Shown here piece by piece: positions 10,101 to 18,904 of a stretch of 41,093 bases of DNA (position 1 is its first letter; each line of letters begins with the position of its first letter). The notes under the pieces were generated by a model, which was given only the letters and a program-made list of their open reading frames with translations, did not search any database and had not been told where the DNA came from. The position numbers and the translations under genes were made by a program. Source of the stretch: Sulfurimonas sp. (lineage in GTDB: Bacteria > Campylobacterota > Campylobacteria > Campylobacterales > Sulfurimonadaceae); the NCBI GenBank assembly GCA_021648405.1, contig JAKISX010000009.1, positions 1 through 41,093 on the forward strand. The letters run 5' to 3'.

Positions 10101-10447
10101 TTTTATCTAAAAAAAGTTTATTTGAGACAAAACTTTATGCTAATCTTTTAACATCGCTTGGATATACATATCACGATGTACACACATTAAGTGAACTATA
10201 TAAAGAAATCAACAATGAATCATATAAATTAATCATGCTTGATAAAGAATGCGAAGGATTGTCTCTTGAGTCAATTCATACTGATATATACACATCAGCG
10301 CAAAAAACAAATCTTAGCACTAAAGTTGTGCTAATTAGTGATCCTTTGACAATCAAAATCGATGAGGATGAAAAATATGTTGATGAAATTATAAATAATA
10401 TTATAGATAAAAATCAACTTAAATCACTTTTAGAAAAATATATATAA
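7169..10447 (+). CDS. NIT-type hybrid sensor histidine kinase with receiver domains
   Basis: A 1092-residue membrane kinase. Transmembrane helix 1 spans about 11-31. The periplasmic part (35-305) has the nitrate/nitrite-sensing (NIT) signature LSRERG at 58-63 and a CNIC pair (Cys114, Cys117). Helix 2 spans about 311-336. The HisKA box [10 protein letters not shown] has His409. The ATPase has the N box with Asn522, DSGIG at 559-563 and GGTGLGL at 588-594. A receiver follows with Asp790, phospho-acceptor Asp833 and Lys888. Between the ATPase and this receiver (640-755), and again at the C-terminus (973-1092), lie receiver-like folds without the full acid pocket. The linker at about 928-968 holds two similar acidic TQE(L/I)E...EEP segments. 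NIT domains answer nitrate or nitrite in studied proteins; the ligand here is not known. It is the core of the cassette with the HPt protein and the receiver. Confidence 0.92.
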   Translation: MQLGLKNRLRLISLFPIILVFSFISYFVYDSYITYNEANAVKSKLIENKHLNTLIQNLSRERGMTVMYLGNSSKNTLKSLKRQRSIVDINFNTYVNYTQSNKDIHEHSKGISKCNICSKISTINAAFELIKETRQKVDSGNASFDLVFTNVYSNIINYAISRDIISNQKDQQINELLNAYVNFINAESHTSSERDYLTYFIAKSKKFTKKDFNSWLSLISKADSFNYSNIKNPTLVNELNKLFNSKDAKELFEDINTERTTIIATSDGKYEISSGLWFTMLSEKTNLLSNARNMILKELDNRSNNVIEKTLEFLIISLTAWIVSILLAILGFILSSEISKNIRKLERVLKSAVHENEDTRAEDIDLQTTAGTTKAYTLLENIIETTKRDKELAQEANEAKSMFLANMSHEIRTPLNGIVGFTELLKDSGLQEEQREFVEIIEKSSENLLEIINNILDLSKIESNKVEIENIAFSPIEEFESAVEVYSVRAAEKQIDLSCFIDPSLEHPVKGDPTKIKEVIINLLSNAVKFTSSSGSIDVIIKKEEADEGKVKISFAVQDSGIGITGEQKAKIFEAFSQADTSITRKYGGTGLGLTISFRFIELMGGMIDLESKPGKGTKFFFTIELEEIETLNESIQGSFSNIKALVLTNENKRKTQDDNLLKYLDFCGVSYTAFNNAAQLGDIVTKDTYNFMFADYSYSNDEDIVTYGKMSQPLVLLTKSSFMKKIDSIDANIIKTIYEPLNFSKIKMVLEGQNTSAIEQKDTKQLNRKKSFNTATTTKFNANILIAEDNIINQKLIKRTLEDFGLTVCVANNGLEAFQKRKDEDFALIFMDIQMPFLDGTEAVKEILEYEQRDNKKHIPIVALTANALKGDRERFLEAGLDEYITKPLVRSEIVSILSHFLLDHIVEVNLDNSSESKESSKVNELEEFSTQELEEPEEPIIIKIPQTEDFNTQEIEVDETEPEEPAQKAEYKADILLSKKSLFETKLYANLLTSLGYTYHDVHTLSELYKEINNESYKLIMLDKECEGLSLESIHTDIYTSAQKTNLSTKVVLISDPLTIKIDEDEKYVDEIINNIIDKNQLKSLLEKYI

Positions 10448-10456
10448 AGGACAAAA

Positions 10457-10831
10457 ATGTTAAAATTACTAAATATACTAGCTGTCGATGATGATATGAT
10501 TAATTTAAAATTACTTAAATCTATGCTTAAAAAAACTGAAATTGTAGCTGAGGTAGTAGAAGCTGAAAATGGGTCTGATGCTATAAATATTTTAAAATCA
10601 AGAGATGATATAGATTTAATACTTTTAGATATTGTAATGCCTGTAATGAATGGTATTGAGATGCTAAAAATTGTTCGTGGGGATGAAAAGTTAAAGCAAT
10701 TACCAATAATTGTTTTAACTACTGATGAAACAAAAAAAAGTGAAGCATTAGAACTTGGAGCAAATGGTTTTTTAATGAAACCAATTCGCATAAACGAACT
10801 TAAAGAAAAAATGGATTCTGTTCTTATCTAA
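10457..10831 (+). CDS. Single-domain response regulator (CheY-like receiver)
   Basis: A 124-residue stand-alone receiver domain. It carries the acid pair in LAVDDD (residues 10-13), the phospho-acceptor aspartate in ILLDIVMPVMNG (about residue 56), the conserved threonine/aspartate in VLTTDE and the lysine in FLMKPI. There is no DNA-binding or enzymatic output domain, so it passes phosphate on or acts by binding a target. It follows the hybrid kinase by nine bases with an AAAGGA Shine-Dalgarno and is the last gene of the cassette. It could be the intermediate for the HPt protein or a CheY-like motility effector; the sequence does not decide. The gene is followed by a repeat array that separates it from the convergent lon gene. 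Confidence 0.92.
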   Translation: MLKLLNILAVDDDMINLKLLKSMLKKTEIVAEVVEAENGSDAINILKSRDDIDLILLDIVMPVMNGIEMLKIVRGDEKLKQLPIIVLTTDETKKSEALELGANGFLMKPIRINELKEKMDSVLI

Positions 10832-10862
10832 TTAAGAAACTTAGTATCTAAAAATCCAAATG

Positions 10863-10972
10863 CTTCGTAATTCCGTATTAGACCTTGTCATTTCGTATTA
10901 GACTTCGTCATTCCATATTAAACTTTGTCATTCCATGTTAGACTTCGTCATTCCGTGCTCGACACGGAATCT
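10863..10972. repeat. Five 20-bp tandem repeats ending in a hairpin
   Basis: Five units of exactly 20 bp (10863-10882, 10883-10902, 10903-10922, 10923-10942, 10943-10962) share the core CTTCGTCATTCCRTRTTAGA with one to a few differences each. The last unit runs into an inverted repeat: ATTCCGTG (10950-10957), loop CTCGA, CACGGAAT (10963-10970). The final unit and hairpin match the dispersed hairpin family of this window, so the array looks like repeated duplication of the left half of one element. It lies between convergent genes and may also end transcription on both sides. There are no spacers, so it is not a CRISPR array. Confidence 0.9.
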
Positions 10973-10998
10973 CATTTATTATCTATACAAAAAATCTA

Positions 10999-13419
10999 CT
11001 AAATTAAAATCTCTTTTAAAACTTCTTCTATTCTTTTTACCCCAATAATTTCAAGTGCTTTTAAAACCTCATCTGGAATATCATCGAGATCTCGTTCATA
11101 GTTTTTAGCAGGTATTAAAACTTTAGTCATAGATGCTTTATATGCTGCTATTAGTTTTTCTTTTAAACCACCAATTGGTAAAACATCTCCACTTAAAGAA
11201 ACTTCACCTGTCATAGCAATTTCAGAACGAACTTCACGAGAACTAAGGATAGATGCAATAACACTAACCATTGCGATTCCTGCACTAGGTCCATCTTTTG
11301 GAGTAGCGCCATCAGGCACATGAATATGAAGATCATATCGTTTATAAACTTCACTTACATCAATTTTTATACCATCTTCTTTTTCTTTAATAGTTTTAGG
11401 TATGTTATTTGGTTTTATTGGAAGTTTTTTAGTATCTATAAGAGTTTTAACTACACTGTAAGCAATCTTTGCTGATTCTTTCATAACATCCCCTAGACTT
11501 CCAGTTAATGCCATATTACCCTTACCTTTAATGCGAATAGACTCTATTTTTAAAACATCACCACCAACTGCTGTCCAAGCTAAACCATTTACAACCCCAA
11601 CTACTGGTTTTTTATCTGTTTTTTCAATCTCAAAAACTGTTTTATCAAAATAATCTTTTAAATTTTTAATATTTAAAGATATTTTTTTAGTATCAGGTTT
11701 TTCTAAAATTTCACGAGCAACTTTACGGGACATCTCGGCTAAACGCCGACGAAGATTCCTAACTCCAGCTTCCCTTGTATATGAATGAATCATCTCTTTT
11801 AATGCTGGTTTTGAAATATTCACTTCGCTTTTTTTAAGACCATGCTTTTTTAACTCTTGTGGCAATAGATATCTACTAGCTATCTCAAATTTTTCTTGAG
11901 GTGTATATGAACTTATATGTATAAACTCCATCCTATCACGAAGTGGTGCTGGAATTTTTCCAATATCATTTGCAGTAGCTATAAAGATAACTTTTCTCAA
12001 GTCAATATTAAAATTCAGATAATAATCACGAAATTCTTTATTTTGCTCTGGGTCTAATATCTCTAATAATGCAGCTGTTGGATCACCTCTAAGTGAACGA
12101 GAAACTTTGTCTATCTCATCTAAAACTATAATTGGGTTCATCTTTTTGGCATCAATTAACCCTTGTGTAATTCTACCTGGCATTGCTCCAACATAAGTTC
12201 GTCTATGACCACGCAACTCATTTACATCTTCTAAACCGCCAAGTGCTATGCGAACAAGTGGTCGCTTTAATGCTTTGGCGATAGAGTTTGCAAGAGAGGT
12301 TTTTCCAACACCAGGGGGTCCACTAAAACAAAGAATTGCCCCAGCTGCATCATTTTCATTTTTTATACCTCGAAGTTCCATCAACTCTTTTACAGCAAAG
12401 TACTCTACTATACGCTCTTTTGGTTTTTTTAGCGAGAAATGGTCTTCGTCTAGTTGTTTCTTAACATCATCTATTTTAAGTGATTTTTTTGCTATATCTC
12501 CAAATGGAATCTCTAGTACCCACTCTAAATAGGTTTGAGTCATAGAGGCATCAGATGAATCTGGATGCATACGAGAAAATCTATCAATTTGCTTATTTAT
12601 CTCTTTGTATGCATCTTCGTCCATTTTATTTTTTTTAGCTTCGAGTTTTTTACGATACTCCTCAATCTCTTCATCTCTTTGTGTATCAGTGCCTAACTCT
12701 TTTTGAATCTGTTTTAGTTGCTCTTTTAAAAAATACTCTTTATTTACTTTGTCTATATGTGTATGAACTTTTGATCTTATCTCTTTTTGTAGCTTATTCG
12801 CCTCATACTCTTCTATTAAAAAATCGATTAAATTAAGATATCTTTTTTCAGTATCTACCTCAACAAAAAGGTTATAGGCTTGTTCTTTTTTTAACTTTAT
12901 TGTTGAGCATATCAGATCAATGATACGATTATGATCATGATTTTCTTCAATACTTCGTAATAAATCAGGTGCAAAATAACTACTTACCCCAGATAACATA
13001 CGAACTTTTTCGCGTATAATTTGAAGTAGTGCATCTAATTTAAAAGAGTCATTATTTGTAGATTCTAATATTTCAACCCTTGCAACACTTGGCTCTTTTG
13101 AAATTTCATTTATTAATTTTGCCCTAGCTAAACCTTGGAAAAGTACTTTAACACGACCATCGGGAAGTGAAACTTTTCGCATGATTGAGCCAACTACTCC
13201 TACATCGTATAAAGCATCATAATCTCTCTGGGCTTCATGTGATGGTTTAGTTGAGCATACAATTACAAGTGAGTTGTCTTCAATTGTTTTTATAGCTGCA
13301 CTAATATTTGCTTCATCATTTAAAAAAAGTGGTGAAATCATAAATGGGTATAAAAAAAGTTCATCTTCTGCTATTACTGGAATATTTGTTGGAAAATCTT
13401 CATAATTACTTAGTTTCAT
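10999..13419 (-). CDS. lon: ATP-dependent protease Lon
   Basis: Lon is the cytosolic AAA+ serine protease that removes misfolded and short-lived regulatory proteins. The 806 residues cover the whole family length. The N-terminal LON substrate-binding domain spans about 10-205 and a coiled-coil linker about 205-300. The AAA+ module has Walker A GPPGVGKT at 367-374, Walker B IVLDEID near 431-437 and an arginine-rich sensor around LRDRMEF. The protease domain ends the protein, with the catalytic Ser712 in PKDGPSAG and Lys755 in GGLKEKL, 43 residues apart as in E. coli Lon. Its start overlaps the end of bamD by 14 bases, so it is translated as the second gene of a bamD-lon unit. No heat-shock promoter could be recognised upstream. 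Confidence 0.98.
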   Translation of the reverse strand: MKLSNYEDFPTNIPVIAEDELFLYPFMISPLFLNDEANISAAIKTIEDNSLVIVCSTKPSHEAQRDYDALYDVGVVGSIMRKVSLPDGRVKVLFQGLARAKLINEISKEPSVARVEILESTNNDSFKLDALLQIIREKVRMLSGVSSYFAPDLLRSIEENHDHNRIIDLICSTIKLKKEQAYNLFVEVDTEKRYLNLIDFLIEEYEANKLQKEIRSKVHTHIDKVNKEYFLKEQLKQIQKELGTDTQRDEEIEEYRKKLEAKKNKMDEDAYKEINKQIDRFSRMHPDSSDASMTQTYLEWVLEIPFGDIAKKSLKIDDVKKQLDEDHFSLKKPKERIVEYFAVKELMELRGIKNENDAAGAILCFSGPPGVGKTSLANSIAKALKRPLVRIALGGLEDVNELRGHRRTYVGAMPGRITQGLIDAKKMNPIIVLDEIDKVSRSLRGDPTAALLEILDPEQNKEFRDYYLNFNIDLRKVIFIATANDIGKIPAPLRDRMEFIHISSYTPQEKFEIASRYLLPQELKKHGLKKSEVNISKPALKEMIHSYTREAGVRNLRRRLAEMSRKVAREILEKPDTKKISLNIKNLKDYFDKTVFEIEKTDKKPVVGVVNGLAWTAVGGDVLKIESIRIKGKGNMALTGSLGDVMKESAKIAYSVVKTLIDTKKLPIKPNNIPKTIKEKEDGIKIDVSEVYKRYDLHIHVPDGATPKDGPSAGIAMVSVIASILSSREVRSEIAMTGEVSLSGDVLPIGGLKEKLIAAYKASMTKVLIPAKNYERDLDDIPDEVLKALEIIGVKRIEEVLKEILI

Positions 13420-14164
13420 TGTTTTGTCCTAATTCTTTTGTCTCATCAATATTTGAATTACGAGATACTACACTTTTTGTATCTGGTATTAAAAAATCAT
13501 ACCAACTACTTGTTCCATCGCCTTCAAACCAGCTTCTATACCAAGGGGAGTTTAAGCGATCTACTTCATTCCAGTTAATCCATGGCTGTGGTTTTAACTC
13601 TCTATAATACTTAGCACTTTTACTCTTATCTACTCTATCATACAAATCAGCGATAGACTCATTTAAAGCAGCTTCTCCTAGATAAAGACGAGTAACCATT
13701 GTATTTATTACTGGAAGATATATAGAGTTAGGATAATTTTTCTTAAAATTTTCACCCTCCATAATAGCTTCTTTTATGAGCGCTTGATCGCGACGAGGAT
13801 TTGGTAACGCCATATATTTTGCTTTGATTTTCATAAATTCAGCAGCTTCTTTTTCATCTAAATTTGCATAACGCTTTATATATTCATTTAAAAAGTGCTC
13901 ACTTAGTAAGTATTCTTCATCTCTCATATGTGCCATAGCAAGTATCATAGTCGCTTCAACTAAAAGAGGCGAGCCAATATGTTCACCTTGAAGAGATGCG
14001 TAATATTCATCCGCTTTTTCAAGATCGGGTTCTGAGACAGATTTTATAATTTTTGAGTACCAATACATCGCTGGTTTATTGTGTTCTTGTATCTCTTTTG
14101 CGCAACCACTAAAAAACAAGAGCGTTGCTAAGGTAAGTAAAAATATGTTTGTTTTAAATTTCAT
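13406..14164 (-). CDS. bamD: Outer membrane assembly lipoprotein BamD
   Basis: BamD is the essential lipoprotein of the BAM complex, which inserts beta-barrel proteins into the outer membrane together with BamA. The 252-residue product has a signal peptide (residues 1-20) ending in the lipobox FFSGC with the lipidated Cys21. Tetratricopeptide-like helical repeats follow: YWYSKIIKSVSEPDLEKADEYY, then LLVEATMILAMAHMRDEEY, then FLNEYIKRYANLDEKEAAEF, then RRDQALIKEAIMEGENF. This is the usual BamD series of TPR pairs. The C-terminal 60 residues (WINWNEVDRLNSPWYRSWF) are an extension less conserved between families. It lies directly upstream of lon, an arrangement I recall as common in Campylobacterota. 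A GGA Shine-Dalgarno stands about nine bases before the ATG. Confidence 0.88.
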   Translation of the reverse strand: MKFKTNIFLLTLATLLFFSGCAKEIQEHNKPAMYWYSKIIKSVSEPDLEKADEYYASLQGEHIGSPLLVEATMILAMAHMRDEEYLLSEHFLNEYIKRYANLDEKEAAEFMKIKAKYMALPNPRRDQALIKEAIMEGENFKKNYPNSIYLPVINTMVTRLYLGEAALNESIADLYDRVDKSKSAKYYRELKPQPWINWNEVDRLNSPWYRSWFEGDGTSSWYDFLIPDTKSVVSRNSNIDETKELGQNNETK

Positions 14165-14253
14165 TATTAGTAATCCATAGTTAAATAAGTTGATATTTTA
14201 TCTAAAAGATATATAACACATATTAAACTAGGTACATTTTATGCTTTAAATGC

Positions 14254-14259
14254 TATAAT
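14254..14259 (+). promoter_or_regulatory. Extended -10 promoter of fliW
   Basis: TGCTATAAT at 14251-14259, 35 bases before the fliW start, with a GAGGG ribosome-binding site at 14282-14286. It fits the housekeeping sigma factor of this phylum, which depends little on a -35 box; no flagellar sigma-28 or sigma-54 motif is evident. Confidence 0.6.
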
Positions 14260-14293
14260 GAGAAAATAAATTACAAATATTTGAGGGTTATTT

Positions 14294-14674
14294 ATGAAAT
14301 TTGAAATCACTACACCACTTTTGGGTTTTGAAAATATTAAAGAAGTTACACTAGAAAATATTGATGATATTTTTATGAAGATGCAAGCAGTAGATAATGA
14401 ATTTATATCTTTTACTCTAATAAATCCATTTATTCTCCGTGAATATGACTTTGAAGTGCCTCAAAACATACAAAATACTCTAGCTATAGATGATAAATCA
14501 AATCTATTAACCTTAAATATTGTCCTAATCCAAACCCCAATAGAAGATTCAGTTATAAACTTTATAGGTCCAATAGTATTTAATACAGACAACAACAAAG
14601 CTGCTCAAGTGATAATACAAGAATCCACAAAATACGGCGTTGCAGAAAAAATTTCTACTTTTTTAAATAACTAA
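14294..14674 (+). CDS. fliW: Flagellar assembly factor FliW
   Basis: FliW binds flagellin in the cytosol and antagonises the translational regulator CsrA, so that flagellin synthesis matches its export. The 126 residues have the family's length and beta-rich pattern: ITTPLLGFENIKEVTLENID at the N-terminus, FISFTLINPFILREYDFEVPQ near residues 38-58, and the closing LNIVLIQTPIEDSVINFIGPIVFNTDNNKAAQVI, which matches the usual FliW core of a strand followed by N-x-x-GP-(I/L)-x-x-N. It stands alone, with its own promoter, between bamD-lon and the pseudopilin block. csrA and flagellin genes are not in the window. H. pylori carries two FliW paralogues; which one this resembles cannot be told by eye. 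Confidence 0.92.
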   Translation: MKFEITTPLLGFENIKEVTLENIDDIFMKMQAVDNEFISFTLINPFILREYDFEVPQNIQNTLAIDDKSNLLTLNIVLIQTPIEDSVINFIGPIVFNTDNNKAAQVIIQESTKYGVAEKISTFLNN

Positions 14675-14758
14675 ATCAAATATTTAGTATGATTAATTTT
14701 AACTCTAACAAAAATAATTCAGCAACATATAAGCTAATTTTGTCGATAATGATGGCAT

Positions 14759-14764
14759 TATAAT
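14759..14764 (+). promoter_or_regulatory. -10 of the exported-protein/pseudopilin operon
   Basis: TATAAT preceded by a T-rich stretch, 33 bases before the ATG at 14798. A strong GAAGGGG Shine-Dalgarno follows at about 14785-14791. Confidence 0.55.
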
Positions 14765-14797
14765 ACTAAATTACTATCACCTAAGAAGGGGTCTCTC

Positions 14798-17700
14798 ATG
14801 AAAACTTTAAATCTTAAATTTTCTTTCCTGCTACTGTTTTTTATGTTGTTTAACATAAATTGTTTTGCTAAAGGAAATGCCACAGATCTTGAAAATCCAT
14901 TTTCTATAGTTTATAGCAATAACCTATATGGTGATTATGTTTCTATAGCTTCATCTATCCAATGTGTTGTTCCAAACGCTACTAGTACTATATGCAATTA
15001 TAACTATGTTGGCAATCTGTATAATGCACATTCTATATATGAAAATTCTCTTTCTACACTTATAATACCACTAAATTCATCAACAGAAACACTATCGCTA
15101 CCTAGCGACATTGATGGAGCAGATATCTTGTATGCTGGTTTATTTTGGCAAGGGCATATTGCTGGTGAGCAAGAAAATACCTATAATTCTGTCTTTAGTG
15201 CTAATGGTGGTATTGTTGGTAGGGATGAGGTAACCATGCAAGATTCTAGTGGTACTGTTCATAATATAACTGCTAGTAGAATTTGGTATCAGGATTTTTG
15301 GGGAGATGGTGATGATGATGATGGTGGGCATCGTTCTTTTTATCAAGGTTATGCAGATATTACAAATATTTTACAAAATTCTTATGATAAAAGTATAATT
15401 AATAACTACACAATTGGTAACATTAAATCTACAATTGGTAATGATTTTCCTACTTATTTTTGGATTGATAATCATAATGAATTTAATGGAGTTAGAATTG
15501 GTTTTTGGGGAAACTGGAACCTTATTGTTGTGTATAATCATTCAGATATAACTAGCTTGTCTCCTGTTCCAAAGCCTAAAAACATAACTATTTTTCATGG
15601 TTTTGATACTTTAATTCCATTTATAGCTTCAGGGACTGGTAGTGCAACAAAAAGTATTGAACTATCATTATCTGGCTTTTTAACCCCATCACAACTTCCC
15701 ATCTCTGCAAAGTTACTATTTTATGGTTCTGCTGGGGAAAAAAGCCTGCCATTCGACACCTTTAAAATCCAAGATAAGAATACAACTAATTTTCTTGACT
15801 TAAGCAATGCTACAAATCCTGTAGATAATGGATTTAATGGTTCAGTCTCAAGTTTTGGAATTCCAATAGATAGTAATATTAGTTATTACCCAGGATTAGA
15901 TAGTGATGAATTTGATATCTCTAATGCTATGGGAACTAAACAAACATCTACAAGACTAAGCCTTTCAGCTAGGTTCGAGCGCACTTCCGCTGTAGCTCAT
16001 GGTGACCAAATTATCCCTGGGCTGATTGCTTTTTCAACTGACATTTATGAACCTAACCTTTGTTACGATTATTCTATTAAACAAGATGGAAGTTATTTAA
16101 GTATTGATAGAGATAATTATCAAACAGCGCGTCTTGATACACAAATTTCTTCCTCTGATTTAGAAATTACCGTTTATTTAAAAACTCTAGAAGCAGATAT
16201 TCCAGCTGAGGGCATAGCAATTAGAACGGATGTAAATTCAAGTATTTTTAAGCATATTGGTAATATTTCCACTTCAAATACAAATGGTACTATACTGATT
16301 GACAGAGGCTCTCCAAACCATTCAACAGCATCACTTTGTGCTTATGATTTAAATGGTGATAATTCAGTAGGTAATAGTGGATGTTCTGATGGATATAATA
16401 TACGAAAAGGAAATGGTACTCTAAATGCTAATGAATTTGTATATACAAAATTTTTACTTGAGCCGACAAGCATTACTGGCGTAGAAGATATAAATGTATC
16501 ACTTGGTTTATCTATGAAATATTATATTACAGCTGGTGGCAATAAGATTGAGTATCCAGACTATGAACTTGGAGGTACTAATATTCCGCTTTGTCCACCT
16601 AATGCTTCATACGAACCTGCACTGGGACAATTTAATGTAGTTCAAAGTGGTCAACAAAATAATGATATAAAAAATAATATTTATACTCAAATATCAAGAA
16701 ATCCTTTTGCTGCTTCAGTAGTATTTGATTCTACCCCTTTAGATTATGATAACTCAGCTCCAACTTCAGACTTAAATACTACAGTTCTAGTTGAGATAAT
16801 AGATGTAGGCTCTTTTGGAGACATAAATGCTACATGTGTAAATCCAGATGCTTCTCTAAGTGCACCAATTTTTGTTCCACTTGAGTTTACACCTTTAAAC
16901 TTTCAAGCCCCTATAGCAACTCAAGGTGCTGATTACTACAATTTTGCGGTAAAAAATGCATCATTTAGGATTTGGTATTTTGCTGATAGCAATGGAACTC
17001 TTATACAAAACTGGACGGCAACTGTAGATACTAATAATACAAATGTTACTTCTATCTCAGGGCTATACAAAAGTGAACACCATCCTATTTGTTCAACAGA
17101 GTGTTCACCTGATACTACTAAAGGTTGTTTTGAATGTATAAAAAACAACTATTCCCAACAAATATGTGCACGAGACAATTTTTCAACCCGTCCAGAATCT
17201 TATAATGTGAAAATATATGATATTAACCATACAGCCTCAGATGCACTAAAAGACTCAACTAAGTTGGATATTTCTAACCAAGATGGATTTGATCCAACTT
17301 CGCACAAAACATCCAAGAGAATGAACCTTGCAGCGGGATACAACTACCGTTTTGATATAGATGCTACAGGCTATGATGGTATAAACACTGTCCCAGGCTA
17401 TACAAGAAATTTTAATGGTGGAGCTGATTATAACGCTACCATGATATGGGATCCTCAAACTACTAAATCAGGTTGTAATGATGATTCAAATGTAACTTTA
17501 GAATTTTTTGTTCAAAATGGAGCTATGATAAATCATGAAAACAATCATACAAATGTTGGTCAATACAAAATTAACATCATTGATCAATCTTGGACTGCTG
17601 TTGATAACACAAATAGAGCCCATCATATAGTTACTAACTCTTTTTACACTGACCCTGATTGTCAAGTAGGAACTACAGCAACAACTCTTTCAGCAGGTAG

Positions 17701-18904
17701 ATATGGCTGCTATATTAATACAGACCATAATGGTAGTAATAATAATTATGTACGATATTATCAGGATCATGATGTTGAATTTTTACCATATAAATTTGGC
17801 ATGACAGGTATAATTCCATCGCATGGTATAGACCATAACACTACATTTGATGCCAATACATTTATATATATGGCTGATATGTTATATAATTCATATAGCG
17901 ACCAAAATATGTCTTTTCACCTAAATGGTCCTATTTCTGCCCACGGTAAAGACGACTCTACATTAAGTAACTTTGTAGATAATTGTTACGCTAAAGAGAT
18001 AGATTTAACAATACAAAAATTTAATATTGCGGCTTCTTCATACGCAGATCATAGGTTTGTATTTCACAATACAGATATATCTACAAATAAACAAAACGGT
18101 AGCATGAAAAATTTAAGTGATACTATTACACTAAATACAGATGATTTTAATAAATCAAATAATGGTAGTGTAAATACTATTTTAAATCTAAATTTTGATA
18201 GAAATGTAAGTACTGTACAAAACCCTGAGACGCTAACTTTTACAAACTATAAAGTTTTTTGTAACAATCCTGCTAATAATTGCAAAATGAATGCAGAGTT
18301 AAATCCATTGTTTGAAACAAAAGGCAATATGGATCTTAATCAAACAGGTACCAATACTAATATAACTATAAATTATCTTTATGCCCGCTCTCATGCTACT
18401 AGAAATAGATTCTCTGCTCCTCTAGATCAAAATGCTTCTATATATTATGAAGTATATTGTGATGGGACTATAGCGGGTAATACATGTGATAAAGATTTAT
18501 TACCAAATGGTATAGATTCAAATACTACTGATGACCCAAGATGGTTTGTAAATGAAAATCATACATCAAATTATGGTAATGCTGGTAATGTTAATCAAAA
18601 AGGATATGCTGTAAATAATGGCTTTGTTACTCAAGATGGTGCCCCTACTAGTGCCCCTACTGGGAATCATCAAGATAAAGTAGTACTCGATTATAATAGC
18701 GCTAAAGGCTTTCCATATAAAACAACAATGCAGATGGAGTCTTCAAAATGGCTGATATATAACAAATACAATATTAATGCAACTAAAAACGAGTTTAAAG
18801 TTGAATATGCCTCTGATGCTTCATTGTGGGGTGGAAAAACTGAAACTGATTCTACTACAATAGAGGGTGGTGCGGATAGTACTAACCGGAGATTTATGTG
18901 GTAA
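14798..18904 (+). CDS. Giant secreted surface protein, first gene of the pseudopilin block
   Basis: A 1368-residue exported protein of unrecognised specific function. It has a Sec signal peptide (residues 1-24, cut after CFA) and no membrane anchor or LPXTG motif. The N-terminal 110-270 region, with DILYAGLFWQGHIAG, then SFYQGYADITNILQN, then NWNLIVVYNHSD and ITIFHGFD, follows the pattern of a beta-sandwich domain found at the front of many DUF11-type surface proteins. An acidic GDGDDDDGG loop at 169-177 may bind calcium. The remainder is Asn/Thr/Ser-rich beta-sheet with scattered cysteine pairs. The stop overlaps the next gene, a prepilin, by 7 bases. By layout it resembles MshQ or PilY1-type large proteins encoded with minor pilins, which sit at the pilus tip or on the surface; that is inference from position, as no PilY1 propeller motifs were seen. 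Confidence 0.75.
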   Translation: MKTLNLKFSFLLLFFMLFNINCFAKGNATDLENPFSIVYSNNLYGDYVSIASSIQCVVPNATSTICNYNYVGNLYNAHSIYENSLSTLIIPLNSSTETLSLPSDIDGADILYAGLFWQGHIAGEQENTYNSVFSANGGIVGRDEVTMQDSSGTVHNITASRIWYQDFWGDGDDDDGGHRSFYQGYADITNILQNSYDKSIINNYTIGNIKSTIGNDFPTYFWIDNHNEFNGVRIGFWGNWNLIVVYNHSDITSLSPVPKPKNITIFHGFDTLIPFIASGTGSATKSIELSLSGFLTPSQLPISAKLLFYGSAGEKSLPFDTFKIQDKNTTNFLDLSNATNPVDNGFNGSVSSFGIPIDSNISYYPGLDSDEFDISNAMGTKQTSTRLSLSARFERTSAVAHGDQIIPGLIAFSTDIYEPNLCYDYSIKQDGSYLSIDRDNYQTARLDTQISSSDLEITVYLKTLEADIPAEGIAIRTDVNSSIFKHIGNISTSNTNGTILIDRGSPNHSTASLCAYDLNGDNSVGNSGCSDGYNIRKGNGTLNANEFVYTKFLLEPTSITGVEDINVSLGLSMKYYITAGGNKIEYPDYELGGTNIPLCPPNASYEPALGQFNVVQSGQQNNDIKNNIYTQISRNPFAASVVFDSTPLDYDNSAPTSDLNTTVLVEIIDVGSFGDINATCVNPDASLSAPIFVPLEFTPLNFQAPIATQGADYYNFAVKNASFRIWYFADSNGTLIQNWTATVDTNNTNVTSISGLYKSEHHPICSTECSPDTTKGCFECIKNNYSQQICARDNFSTRPESYNVKIYDINHTASDALKDSTKLDISNQDGFDPTSHKTSKRMNLAAGYNYRFDIDATGYDGINTVPGYTRNFNGGADYNATMIWDPQTTKSGCNDDSNVTLEFFVQNGAMINHENNHTNVGQYKINIIDQSWTAVDNTNRAHHIVTNSFYTDPDCQVGTTATTLSAGRYGCYINTDHNGSNNNYVRYYQDHDVEFLPYKFGMTGIIPSHGIDHNTTFDANTFIYMADMLYNSYSDQNMSFHLNGPISAHGKDDSTLSNFVDNCYAKEIDLTIQKFNIAASSYADHRFVFHNTDISTNKQNGSMKNLSDTITLNTDDFNKSNNGSVNTILNLNFDRNVSTVQNPETLTFTNYKVFCNNPANNCKMNAELNPLFETKGNMDLNQTGTNTNITINYLYARSHATRNRFSAPLDQNASIYYEVYCDGTIAGNTCDKDLLPNGIDSNTTDDPRWFVNENHTSNYGNAGNVNQKGYAVNNGFVTQDGAPTSAPTGNHQDKVVLDYNSAKGFPYKTTMQMESSKWLIYNKYNINATKNEFKVEYASDASLWGGKTETDSTTIEGGADSTNRRFMW

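Noticed and set aside
10863-10972. Possible CRISPR array
   Set aside because: The 20-bp units are contiguous, with no spacer sequence between them, and no cas gene is nearby.
12248-12532. Open frame antisense to lon
   Set aside because: It lies wholly inside the Walker A region of lon on the other strand and shows no domain or start signal of its own; similar antisense frames in the kinase, recG and ribosomal-factor genes were treated the same way.
14798-18904. Calling the giant protein PilY1 or MshQ
   Set aside because: No PilY1-type beta-propeller or calcium-loop motif of that family was recognised, and the MshQ likeness rests only on gene position.
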